Of a stretch of 64,000 nt of DNA, positions 11,790 to 21,478 are shown in pieces. The notes below the pieces were generated by a model, which saw nothing but the letters and a program-made list of their open reading frames with translations, ran no database searches and was not told the origin of the DNA. How positions within the stretch are numbered: the stretch's first letter is position 1; every line of letters starts with the position of its first letter. The translations under genes were made by a program, and so were the position numbers. Source of the stretch: Isoetes taiwanensis (taxonomy: Eukaryota > Streptophyta > Lycopodiopsida > Isoetales > Isoetaceae); the NCBI GenBank assembly GCA_021234155.1, contig JAJEKV010000023.1, positions 2,468,557-2,532,556 of the forward strand, written 5' to 3'.

Positions 11790-12320
11790 AGGCAAAGAAA
11801 AGAAAAGAAAACGTTTGCAAATTAGGCCGAGGCTAATAAGTGTAGAATACCATGTTGTGCTTGGTTGGCCTTTGAGACTATTGACAGAAGGGACGTATTT
11901 TCATTGAATCTTATAGTTTCTGTATATATAGCACAGGGGCAGCTAGAATATGCTAGGGAATTGTTTGATAAGAATGAGAAATAAGTTGTTTTATGTGGAC
12001 TTCTATGTTTGCAGTTTATGCTGGAAGAGAATTCTACTAAGAATAACCTCAATGCTTTGAACTGATGCACAAGAGGAAAAAACAGAGCCGAATAAGGTTA
12101 CCTTTATTGCAGTATTGGATGCATGTTGTGGTCTTAAAATTTTCCTGGTACGGGAAAGTATATTCATGCGCATATCACATGTACAAATGATAGAATTGTG
12201 CTGTTGTAGGAGTTTCACTTGTGACTATGTATTCTAAATGTGGAGAAGCATTCTTTGTTTATTAGGATTCAAGAACATGATATTGCTGCTTCGACTTCTA
12301 TGATCACAGCATATTTCATT
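11790..12320 (+). pseudogene. PPR protein relic (PLS-type)
   Basis: Translating across frames gives successive PPR motifs: IDRRDVFSLNLIVSVYIA, then QGQLEYARELFDKNEK before a stop, then CFELMHK, EPNKVTFIAVLDACC, GKYIHAHITC and VSLVTMYSKCGEAFF. The order matches a land-plant organelle RNA-editing/processing PPR protein. Frames shift at least three times within 500 bp, so it is a dead fragment covering about five motifs. It is a different part of a PPR gene from the relics at 51-53 kb and 58.9-60.9 kb. Confidence 0.7.
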
Positions 12321-12690
12321 TTTCAAGCGAGAATTGCATCCGGCAAGCCATTGAGGGATTTTGCCATCGAAAATGGTGTAGCATGAATGAGATCAAGGTT
12401 TTTTGGAGTTTATTGTGCAGCTAGTTGCTTGACTTCTGATTGTAGACAAAGAATGTGTTTTTTCTTTCATTTCTGCCACGGGGTGGTTTCAATTGAGAGC
12501 GCATTTCAATTTAGTTCTCTCATGGTGATTGTATTGTTCTATGGTATTTCTGTGTATTTCTGTTGTATTTGGATAGGCTGGAGCAAGCGTTTTGTCTTGG
12601 ATCCAGTTCCTTTCTTCCTACCAGGAGAATAATTATTAGGATGTTTGCCACATGCAACGCTGCTCGAAAATATGATATTATTCACTACAG

Positions 12691-12942
12691 GTGCAAAACG
12701 GAGAGAGTGCTCATGTTGTACAAGAATTATTGGGCAGTACTCCATCTTATTCATCTACAATGGTAATTCCAACAAATTTATTAGAACAATCTCAACCTAT
12801 GCCAGCAAGACCAAAGTTGTTTTCCTCTTGTCCTTCCTTAAGATTGAAGGGTAACATTGAGGGTTATAACCATCTTCACAACCAAGAGAGCTCAAGTCAC
12901 TTTGCCCAAGCTTCTAATTTGGAGAAGATTCAAGCACAATAG
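12691..12942 (+). other. Possible orphan exon (83 aa)
   Basis: A plus-strand open frame follows a plausible acceptor (ttcactacag) and ends in a stop. The translation is Ser/Gln-rich (for example STPSYSSTMVIPTNLLEQSQ) with no domain I recognise. It may be a captured exon, like those at 54-60 kb. Coding status is uncertain. Confidence 0.25.
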
Positions 12943-13373
12943 ACAAACAAGTCACAGTCCGTCTGGATCAGATTAGTCGTGAAAAACTTTATCTGGTGAT
13001 GTGCTACCTCCCTGTTTGTACTCTGCTGTAGAATTAGAACATCAAATGTATTTTGCCATATTTGACACATATACAATAGGAATTTAATAATAGAAATTTG
13101 AAAGATGTGTACCTAGACTTAATTTTAAAGCTTTGTCTAAGCTTTCCAATGAATACTCTTGCTGGAGAAATAGATCTTGCATTTGCAAGTTATGCCAAAA
13201 TATCTGCTAGTGGACAGGGGCAGACTTCACTCAAGCATTAGGACACTTTCGTGGTATATTCTTGAACTTATATTCTCAATCTTTACAAGTTGTCAAAAGA
13301 TGTGGACCCTATAATTATATGAGAGTACCAATTTTTTGGCCATGAGTAGGAATATTATATTTTTAGCACACCA

Positions 13374-13593
13374 GCCCTACCGGGCCTACAGCCTTTCCTC
13401 AAATTCTAGCCTATCCACGTGTAATTTCCATCTCATCAAAATCTGATGTGCCTTATTTTCCACCATCAGATCTCTGCTTTTACAAATCTAAGGCCAGGGA
13501 AATTAGAAATTCGGTCACAAATGGGCACGGAGATGGGAAGAGTCAGGAAATAACTTATTCTTGCGTTCTTGCGTCGAGGTTGTTCTATTGATT
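13374..13593 (+). repeat. Repeat R2 (220 bp; partner of R1)
   Basis: Near-identical direct copy of 9071-9292, separated from it by about 4.1 kb. It carries an extra cttgcgt near its end. What follows differs completely from what follows R1, so the shared segment ends sharply at gttgttctattgatt. Confidence 0.85.
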
Positions 13594-13599
13594 GGCCCC

Positions 13600-15030
13600 T
13601 TTTTCATGTCTTGGACTTGGAGAAGCATTTTGTTATATATTCTCATCTTTTGTATGATATTTTCGGTGGATTAACATTTCAATCTAAGTGACTTACATTT
13701 TAGTCCAAATCCAAATGACAATTCACCATTTCTCATCTTATTCAGGCACATTTACAGGTGACGGTGAAGGCTTCTTTAAGCCCAGGGTAGGCTGTGTTGT
13801 CCTCAGTTTTGGCTTTGCCATCTCATGGGGCTGTTGTGCCTCTCTTCTAGACTTCTTGATTGCTTCATCATTGCTCTTAGGCGTTTCATTTCCGTAGCAT
13901 GCGCCAGACTGACCGACAGGATTTAGTAGTAAGGTTTTCATTGCGAGCATTTTCATTCATTTTCCATCCATTCCCTTTCCATTCATTTTCCTATTTGTTT
14001 CCCTCAACCAGACGATCTTTCTCAGTCATGGCCTTGGTCGTTTTGTGCCTTTGAGTCTTGTGGCGGAATTATGTTTTGGTGTTGTAGAATGTCGGATGGA
14101 TTTGCGAAAGACTCTTAAATAAGCCTTTAGACTCGGAGGTTTTGTTGGCGAGCGAGGTTTACCTTACCTGCGAACTCTTTATATAAATCTTTGTGAAACG
14201 AGTTGCTTGGGACACTATTCAAATTGAGAACATTTCAATGGTAATCTTCTTCTTATTGAATTCATTTGTTAAGATATTATGTCTACTGCTAGATGAGTAG
14301 ACATCTAGGCTTATCATTTAATTATTTGGCGTAATTAAATGCGTTTGATAGTTAATTCGCACACATACATCGTTCTTTGGTTAAGACTCCATCTTTTATT
14401 CTTTGCTTTAGAAATCATTTTTATACTGTGCCTCAAATAGGGAAGGTGATGTTAATGCCCAACGAATGTTTGGTTGATGTGCCAGTCTTCTTGTGTCTTA
14501 CCTTATACATGGGTATTACCCTTGCTAGCTGGCCAGGATCAGTAGGTATTATCTGGGTTTTTATCTCCAGTTACATCCAAAATGACAGCTCCAGGTTTCC
14601 TCCTTTTTCCATCTAGAATTTGCTTAGTCAACCAAGAAACAAATCCCGATGTTTGTATGCTGCAGAATATTGTCAATTGTTTCTTTTTGATGTTTTATGA
14701 ACAATCTAGTTTTACGCCAAGCTAATTTCTTGTGGTTGCAGCAGTGGAGAAACAAGTACATTTATTCCTAGAGATATTTTCATGTCAAGTCTTTACATGT
14801 CAAGTCTTAATTTTCGCATTCCTTTGGCAGGATTTATCAGCTGGTATTTTCACTTACTGGCTCAGACATTTGTCTAATCTTATGGATGTATTAGCACATT
14901 TAATAATGGCTTTGGGTCAAACTTGAAGTGTCTGAATCTGGAAGGTAGTATAAACTGTATTATGGACAGAGAATTATTGATCCTTGGCAAGGCATGTGAA
15001 ATGTTGTCTTGTTTCACACATTGCACATTA
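13600..15030. other. No gene recognised
   Basis: AT-rich, with stops in every frame. The minus-strand 72-aa frame at 13,738-13,956 is rich in K, P and S but matches nothing I know. No RNA gene is visible. Confidence 0.4.
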
Positions 15031-15034
15031 CTGT

Positions 15035-15102
15035 TGACTCATTTGATTGCTGGCTGTAGATAAAATCTGACTCATTTGATTGCTGGCTGTAGATAAAATC
15101 TG
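15035..15102. repeat. 33-bp tandem duplication
   Basis: The unit actcatttgattgctggct plus gtagataaaatctg is present twice in perfect head-to-tail order. It is a recent local duplication in non-coding sequence. Confidence 0.85.
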
Positions 15103-15649
15103 CTGGCAATGTCAATAATACTACAACACTCTTGTTGGGCGCTTCATTAATTCATTGTCAAAATAGAGTGACGCATGTGAGTAATAACATTTTCTGCATA
15201 TTAAGGCATGCCACTATACCATAATGTGCTTGATTCAATTTACCATAATGTATATGAAATGTATACGAGAGACATTTAAGCTTCCTTTATGAAGAGGATT
15301 TACTGCCAAAGAGCGAGCACGTAGACAGGTTAAATTGTGGAGAGGTTAACAGCAATTTATGAATGTTGTTCATGCTACATCACTTAAATTTTTTGTTACC
15401 ACTCCTTAAAAGAGGGCCCCCCAAATTAACAATTATATTAATGAATATGATATCACATCAAATGTGTGGGACATAATGGCATGTATGTTATCTTTACTAC
15501 TTTTTCGGAGGGGATTGCTCCGTCCTTAGATGGAGGCTTAGTTGTAGAATATGCCTTTATATCTCAAAATTCAGGCCATGTAAAGTGCAATTGTACATCT
15601 AGCTTAGAATGCGTTGTACTTCACTACATCATTTTCATAACATTAATAG

Positions 15650-15880
15650 AACCTAGTGGAAGTTTGAATCCTTTGGTTATAGCATGAATCATGGGGTCAA
15701 GCCTTCGAAACATTAACACACCGAATGGAAGTTTGAATCATTTGGTCATTAATAGAACCCAATGGAAGTATGAATCCTTTGGTCATAGCTTGAATCATGT
15801 GGTCAAGCATCCAGAACATTAATAAGACCCAATGGAAGTTCGAATCCTTTGGTCATAGCTTGAATATCTGGTCATAGCTC
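15650..15880. repeat. Tandem repeat, ~60-bp unit
   Basis: About three and a half imperfect units contain aatggaagtttgaatccttt, ggtcatagcttgaatcat and gtggtcaagc followed by cattaa. The units differ by small indels. It is a minisatellite-like array with no open frame. Confidence 0.75.
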
Positions 15881-16489
15881 CAGCATTGCTGAAGCCCATG
15901 CTATATACAAGATAAAAAAAAAAAAATGTGATGTTGCACCATGGGAACAAACACATTATGTTCATGCTTGGCTCGTATTCAAGCGTAAGAAAACCTTGTA
16001 GGCGGAAGTCAGCTTCTTGTATGTAATCGTGCATTTCTGTTCCTGTTATTTAAGCAATTCACCACCACCCGAGCAGATCCTAATGTTTACAATTTATCTG
16101 GATGTTGAAAAGCTAGCGTCTACCCCTAAGTATAAGATCCATTTATACATAATAAAATATAACAAAACAGAGGATCCATTCGTACATAATAAAATAGTTA
16201 AAACAACATTTGTCCTACTAGAGTTTTGGCATAGTGCCAAGAACTATACTTGTATTCCATGGTTTTATAATAGATAAATAAATATATTGAGAAAATTGCC
16301 AATGAGTAAAAAGTCACAAACATATGAACAAATATAAACCTAACAAATTTTTCCTTGTCAAAGCCTTCTGGTGTGCCTTTTGCTAGTTCCCTCTATTTTC
16401 ATTTTCGGACCTTCTTGGTGCAGCTTGTGCTGTTTGTTTTCTCTGACCATTTACGGGTGTTTTTTTTGGGAGTTTTTTGGTATTGCTTG

Positions 16490-16665
16490 CAGGATTCCGC
16501 CGTTTTCCATCGTCTGCCGGGGTCCTGCTCTATTTCTGTTCGCCATCACCCCTCTCCTTCAATTCTCCATGGACACATTCGGGTGAGGCTTTCGCCGTTT
16601 GCTGGGGTCGTGCTCTATTTTGCGTTCGCCATCAACTCGTTTCTCTCCGTTCTCCAGGCAACACA
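16490..16665 (+). repeat. Inverted pair-modules resembling the foldback family
   Basis: Two tandem segments contain ggggtcctgctctatttctg, then ttcgccatcaccc, and ggggtcgtgctctattttgc, then gttcgccatcaac. They resemble the ctattt...gcg...catc core of foldback copy B on the same strand. They therefore face copy A, which runs in the opposite direction just to the right. Similarity is limited, so this is a tentative extension of the family. Confidence 0.35.
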
Positions 16666-16689
16666 TTCAAGGTTGTTTTTTATTATATC

Positions 16690-17526
16690 ATTTGGACCCC
16701 AAAAATACAATGCTAACAGATGTTCGGCTGGTGTACCTGCCGAAAGCTTATCACCGGGATTAAAAAACCCCGCCCTTTCGGGGTTTTGAGGAAAAACCCT
16801 AGTGATAAACCTTCGGCAAGGGGCTTAGACAAATGCAAGGCAGAGAAATCGCTCCTAAAACCCACGAATGGAAAAGTCGAAACAAATGCCGCTCGTCAAC
16901 CTGTACCTGCACATCACCAACACCACAAAAACAAAACAAAACAAACCTCCCAGAGTGGAGGGGCTGATTACGCGCGTGCCACGTGACAAATATAATAAAC
17001 AAAGAAGGGGGGAGGGTGGGTTCAAAGAGAAAGAGGTACTGCTGAGAGAGAAGAGGAAGCGCTGATGAGGAGTCGATGCAGAAACGCGCCTAAAATAGCG
17101 AACTCCCAACCAGAATGGGCATGCGCCACCCGCATGCATGCAAAACATGCATGCTCGTCCCATTCTAGAATGGCGATCCGATGTCTCGGATCGATGGGAT
17201 TCTAGAATGGGACTCGCATGAAACCAACAAACCGCCCGAATACCAAAGGACTTCCTTACAAACTAGGATCGAGGACGAAGGTCACAGGACGAAGGCTAAA
17301 GGCCGAAAATGATAGCATGAAAGAAACGCCAAATTGGCCAAACCAGGCAGGGAGAAGCCCCTCCCCTGCCTGGAAACAATTCAAAGAGAAAGAGGTACTG
17401 CTGAGAGAGAAGAGGAAGCGCCGATGAGGAGTCGATGCAGAAACGCGCCTAAAATAGCGAACTCCCAACCAGAATGGGCATGCGCCACCCGCATGCATGC
17501 AAAAGATGCATGCTCGTCCCATGGCG
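16690..17526 (-). mobile_element. Foldback-family copy A
   Basis: Reverse-complement relative of copy B (51,802-52,907). Read on the plus strand it holds four parts. First is a terminator-like hairpin with arms 16,738-16,753 and 16,803-16,818 enclosing aaaccccgccctttcggggt. Second is a short hairpin CCTCC-cagagt-GGAGG at 16,946-16,961. Third are two almost identical 143-bp direct repeats, 17,021-17,163 and 17,380-17,522. Fourth, between them, is a two-part hairpin: outer arms 17,160-17,171 and 17,199-17,210, inner arms 17,174-17,181 and 17,186-17,193. The repeats contain aaaatagcgaactcccaacc and a gcatgcatgc palindrome. The right end breaks off inside the expected hairpin half, next to a CG palindrome. 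No protein is encoded. The class is unknown. Confidence 0.75.
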
Positions 17527-17643
17527 CGCCAGACGCGTTTTTAGTTTGGCTTTTCTATCTCATACGGCTCTAATACAAATCGCGCCAGGCGCGTGTGAAA
17601 TAGATCTGTGAAAAAAACAAAGCAAACGCGCCTGGCGCATTTT
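17523..17643. repeat. CG-rich palindromes, copies 1-3
   Basis: Three copies of the near-palindrome TCGCGCCAGGCGCG occur at about 17,523-17,537, 17,577-17,593 and 17,624-17,643, with one or two variant bases each. They precede the acceptor-like tctctatctag in front of the 139-aa ORF and so may lie in an upstream intron. The same word recurs in the introns of the gene at 19.2-24.3 kb. Confidence 0.85.
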
Positions 17644-17727
17644 GAATTATGTATGTTCAGAATCATTTTATGGGGAGAGTAAAGTAATATCATTTGCTAA
17701 TTAGTTAATTTTTCTCTATCTAGTGCC

Positions 17728-18147
17728 ATGGATGCTCCTTTTGCAAATACACTGGCTGCTCCTAGTTCAAATACACTGGCTGGTTCTAGTTCAAATACAC
17801 TTCCCCTGGACGACCATCAACGCTGGACCCTGTACAAGATATTACTTGATTGTGCTGTTCAAAACATTCAAAGAGAGTTGGAGAATCCATTAGACAGTCT
17901 GTATCAGGGGCCATGGGAATGCTTCTTTCGCATCTATGGACATATGCGGCTCCTCATGCTCTTAGTAAGGCTCATGCCAACAAATAAGTACGAGGATTTG
18001 ATTAGGAGTATCAAGGATCGATACAACACTCTGGTTTGGAGACTCGACATTCGCAGGGAAGATGAGGATCCTGTCATATCAGAGTGGTTCAGGTGGGACT
18101 TTTGGCGGTATTGGGCCGATGAAGTGGGCCTATGTGACATATTGTAG
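17728..18147 (+). CDS. Unknown 139-aa protein
   Basis: An intact ORF whose ATG (gccATGG context) lies four bases after an acceptor-like tctctatctag. The N-terminus has three Ser/Asn-rich imperfect repeats (APSSNTLA, GSSSNTLP). From residue ~30 the protein is rich in Trp, Arg and Asp (DHQRWTLYKILLDC, WFRWDFWRYWADEVGLCDIL) and probably helical. No signal peptide or membrane segment is evident and I do not recognise the family. CG palindromes sit just upstream and the large fusion gene lies 1 kb downstream on the same strand, suggesting the ORF is part of the same accessory block. An unseen upstream exon is possible. Confidence 0.5.
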   Translation: MDAPFANTLAAPSSNTLAGSSSNTLPLDDHQRWTLYKILLDCAVQNIQRELENPLDSLYQGPWECFFRIYGHMRLLMLLVRLMPTNKYEDLIRSIKDRYNTLVWRLDIRREDEDPVISEWFRWDFWRYWADEVGLCDIL

Positions 18148-18300
18148 AGATAGAAAGAATTACGACCGGCGCATTTTTGCGAGAAGAAGAAATGTACATA
18201 TACTTTTTGAATATGAATACAAACTCGCTACCGGCAATTTTTGCACTATACTTTTATATCATTAGTTTATTATGTTTTTTTATATGCAATTTCGAAAACA

Positions 18301-18416
18301 TTGAATCCTTTGATGCCCTCCAGCCAGTATGACCAACCCCAAGAAACTACATATTTTCATTAATGTGTAGTTTCATGGGGTTGATATGACTGGCTAAAGA
18401 ACATCAAAGAATTCAA
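18301..18416 (+). ncRNA. Long imperfect hairpin, MIR-precursor-like or small MITE
   Basis: Bases 18,301-18,353 pair with 18,365-18,416 across a loop of about 11 nt, giving a stem of roughly 50 bp with scattered mismatches. Paired words include ccagccagtatgaccaaccc with its partner ggggttgatatgactggct. Stem length, mismatch pattern and absence of coding potential fit either a plant miRNA precursor or a short foldback transposon. I do not recognise a known mature miRNA in either arm. Confidence 0.5.
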
Positions 18417-18489
18417 AATTCACAACATCACGCAGATGTTATGATATATTCATTTTTTTTTTTGAATATCCAAATATACATACCTTTTT

Positions 18490-18722
18490 CAGACGTTCTT
18501 TTGGCCATGCTACAAATGTGCCCACGCTTTCACCAATCAGACGCCACCGGATGTCTTCTTGGAAGAGCCTCATCTTCATAATTGCAGTTTATAATGGAAA
18601 TCTTACAGAAACTGTTTCCAAGAGGAACACCATGACACATAGAACTTGGATTCAGATCTTCGATTTTACATAAGCCTACTCGGCGCTTCAAGTTTGCTGT
18701 TAAAAGATAGCATTCTTCTCCG
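18490..18722 (-). pseudogene. Antisense exon of a transposon-associated (DUF8039-like) protein
   Basis: Minus-strand translation from an acceptor-like position near 18,722 gives LLTANLKRRVGLCKIEDL, then CHGVPLGNSFCKISI. After a one-base frame change it continues RWRLIGESVGTFVAWPKERL, followed by a gtatg donor. The combination of an HG-PLG motif and a GxFVAWP motif resembles the DUF8039-type module of plant transposon-associated proteins. That assignment is from memory of the pattern and is tentative. The frame change suggests a relic. Exons to either side were not found. Confidence 0.35.
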
Positions 18723-18824
18723 ACACTGATAAAGAACCAGAATGCATTGGAAAAAATAGAGGACGAAAAATAGAGAACAAGAGAATGCATTCAGAATGGA
18801 ATCACACTCACCATAGTTCAGCAG

Positions 18825-18975
18825 ACATCGAATGGGATTGAAGGCGGCTCGATCGAATGGGATTGAAGGCGTTGTAGACGGATCTTGGGCGCTCTGATAG
18901 TCGATTGTTCTTGGGCGCTCTGATAGTAAGAATGATCTTGGGCGCTCTGATAGTAGGTGGCCGATTAGGTGGTAG
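18825..18975. repeat. Minisatellites gatcgaatgggattgaaggc and ttgggcgctctgatag
   Basis: Two adjacent arrays occur: two copies of a cgaatgggattgaaggcg unit around 18,828-18,868, then three copies of ttgggcgctctgatag spaced ~29 bp at 18,885-18,955. Non-coding. Confidence 0.8.
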
Positions 18976-19163
18976 TAGATTGCCACATATGCGTTTCTTG
19001 AAATTAATAATTATTTGTTATCTTGAAATTGCACTAAAAAGAAAAACACAATTTAAATTTGTAAATGAGCGGGACGGGCGGTTAATTAAGGCGGTATAAA
19101 TTAAAAAGGACGTGAATTTGAATTTACGGTTGTAAATCTGACGGCCTAGATTATGAACGCATA

Positions 19164-19171
19164 CATATAAG
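19164..19171 (+). promoter_or_regulatory. TATA box for the 19.2-kb gene
   Basis: CATATAAG lies 46 bp upstream of the ATG at 19,217, a normal distance for a plant core promoter with a short leader. Confidence 0.45.
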
Positions 19172-19729
19172 TTTAAACCAAAACCCCAGTCTCATATTAT
19201 CCGCACTTGCAGTTCTATGGCATCTAGAGGATCTGGCAGCCGCGGCCGAGGCGCAGGTAGAGGTGGGCGACAGCCCAAAGCACAAATCCCAAGCCCGAGG
19301 TCACGAACAAGCGTAAGCACAAATCCAACAAGCGCCTCAGGTAATTGATCTGTTTTTGTTCTGTAATTGATTTCTGTGTCCCTTTTTTTGTTAGGTTTTT
19401 AGGATGTTTTTCTGTAATAATAGAGTCATTCTCCGATAAGAAGCATGTGTCCTCTAATATTTGAGTTCATATGTCCCAAAAATGTATGCAAATAAATGCT
19501 TAATGTGTGGCTAAACAGTATTCAGTAGGTACTTGTGTTTTTTATAGTTAGTTCTGTCCTCTGATGAAGATTCAACTCTTTAAGTTGTGGTGTTTATAGT
19601 TATTTGTGTCAAAGCCGCAGTTGAATAAGGCATTACATTAGTTTCTATATTTGGAGATGAAGATTCGACAATTTAAGTTGTATTTTTGATAGTTAGTTAT
19701 GTCCTGAACATTTTAAGTAAATGAACCTG

Positions 19730-19832
19730 CTCTGTATTCTTTTCAAATCGCGCCAAGCGCGTTTTTGTTAGCTCCAATTAAGTAAATGAACTTGCTCTTT
19801 ATTCTTTTCAAGTCGCGCCAAGCGCGTTTTTG
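19730..19832. repeat. Tandem duplication carrying CG palindromes 4-5 (intron 1)
   Basis: A ~63-bp unit, ttaagtaaatgaac then ctgctctgtattcttttc followed by the palindrome variant TCGCGCCAAGCGCG, is present twice at 19,731-19,765 and 19,788-19,830. It lies wholly within intron 1 of the fusion gene. Confidence 0.8.
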
Positions 19833-21041
19833 TTGCATATGTTTCGACATAGCATATATTTTAGCATTAAAAGATTACCCATGTGCTGTAATTTCACAGG
19901 ATCACAAAAGACAAGCAAAAGAGGGAGGAACAAGCAAGGCAAGACCTCTTTGGGTAGTTTTGAAAAAACAAAGGACGGATGAAGATGTTATTTATTCTTT
20001 TCTGACTGCGGCATGTATTGACGTTAGAAGATACATCCGGAATAATAAAGGCTCGTGGAACCTCCATGTCCGTAAGAAGATCTTATAGAGGGGTCGAATG
20101 GTATGTGGAGATATTCAAAATCTTATAGGTGGGAAGACATGTGACCTCATCTTCATGTCAAGGGTAAGAGAGACGATCAAATGAAGAAGCGAGGAATTCT
20201 TATTACATGCGGAAGTCACGCGATTCTTTTCTTTCTCTCGTGCTAGTTGAAGTGGGCCAAAACATAAGAAGAGCCTAAAGAAGATCAATCGATGCAATTA
20301 TAGCTCTTTTAAAGAGACGCATTAAGATCAAAGCAACATGGCCGATAACCTCTTCAAATTTGGTCGGGCGGTTGGCAGCCATTGACTCCTAAAAGAATAT
20401 GCGAGGGGCTTACAAAATGCTCGACGAGCCATTAGCACGAGGCCCCCGGGCGGTGTCTACTTACAGCAAAGAAGGATAAGGAAGAAGAAAGCTCTAAAGG
20501 CGGGAAACCACGTAAGTTTACATCGGAGGCGATGAGCAAGCTCAAAAATATGCCGACAAGTATCCATTTGGGCCTGAGCTTCACCCATCCAAATCCACGG
20601 GATAGGCTTTTCAGTCCACTAAAGCCATTTATATTAGCGTAAGGTATGACAAGCAAAGACTCATTGGAGATAGTGAACAAAGCATGATCGAAAATACGGG
20701 GCAAGTGCCAATGCCTCGCAGATGTAGTGACGTCACGATACGAGCGAGGAAGGTAATCATGTGGAGCAAGCCGGAGGACTTCATCGAGAATCGACATACA
20801 TTTTATGATAATAGATGGCCAAAGATTCAATAGAGGCACGTGAAGGTTCGATCCGGGAAGGCACAAATCTACCGCATCGGTTGTTCTATAACTCAGTATT
20901 ACGTCCGAAACTCACGCCGGTTCTGGCGGACCAACAACACCGCCGAAAGCTAGCGAAAATAAGCGCACTCCTGAATGACATGGGAAAAACATTCTTATAC
21001 AAAAGGTAATTCTCTTCCCTTATGTTTCGTTTTCGTATTTG

Positions 21042-21420
21042 CAAATCGCGCCAGGCGCGATTTCATATTAGCCAGGCGCGATTTGCCTCCTCCAAAGAGC
21101 AAAGGCTTCCTGGAATGGTAGTCGTTTCTCCTCAAACAAGCAAATCAAGGCCTGCGATTTTCATATCAGAATGCTAAACGCCCCACGCGGGATTTGCCTA
21201 CCCTCAGGAGAAAAGGCTATCCGTCTAATAGCCAAGTCTCCTCAGGCTAGGCAATTCTCGCGTGACTCGATTTACATTCTAATATGAAATCGCGCCAGGC
21301 GCGATTTACTTGTTTGACGAGAAACGGCTACCAATCCAGGAAGCATTTTCTCTTTAGAGTAGGCAAATCGCGCCTGGCGCGATTTGCTTTCTAATATGAA
21401 ATCGCGCCAGACGCGATTTT
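21042..21420. repeat. CG palindromes 6-10 (intron 2)
   Basis: Four complete copies (about 21,042-21,063, 21,287-21,307, 21,365-21,385, 21,399-21,420) and one half-site (21,071-21,085) of TCGCGCCAGGCGCGA or its CCTGG-centred form. Several are preceded by tctaatatgaaa or its complement, so a larger ~35-bp unit has been copied in both orientations. All fall inside intron 2. Confidence 0.85.
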
Positions 21421-21478
21421 AAACTAGAAGAATTTATTTTATTCACGATTATGAAGCTAACAAGGTTGCTCCTTGCAG

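Noticed and set aside
9071-13593. R1 and R2 as LTRs of a 4.5-kb retrotransposon
   Set aside because: No TG...CA ends, no TSD, no primer site or polypurine tract beside them, and the interior has PPR text instead of Gag-Pol.
17060-17110. Hammerhead-ribozyme-like words ctgatgag ... gaaac in the copy A repeats (retrozyme hypothesis)
   Set aside because: The stretch between them cannot form stem II, the bases after gaaa do not give stem III followed by U-H, and copy B does not keep either word. A retrozyme is therefore not supported.
17060-17110. Box C/D snoRNA reading (tgatgag with ctga)
   Set aside because: Boxes are not at the ends of a terminal stem and are not conserved between copies A and B.
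19786-20088. 100-aa ORF as an independent gene
   Set aside because: Its first ~38 residues translate intron 1, including a palindrome. The credible coding part begins after the acceptor at 19,899 and belongs to exon 2.
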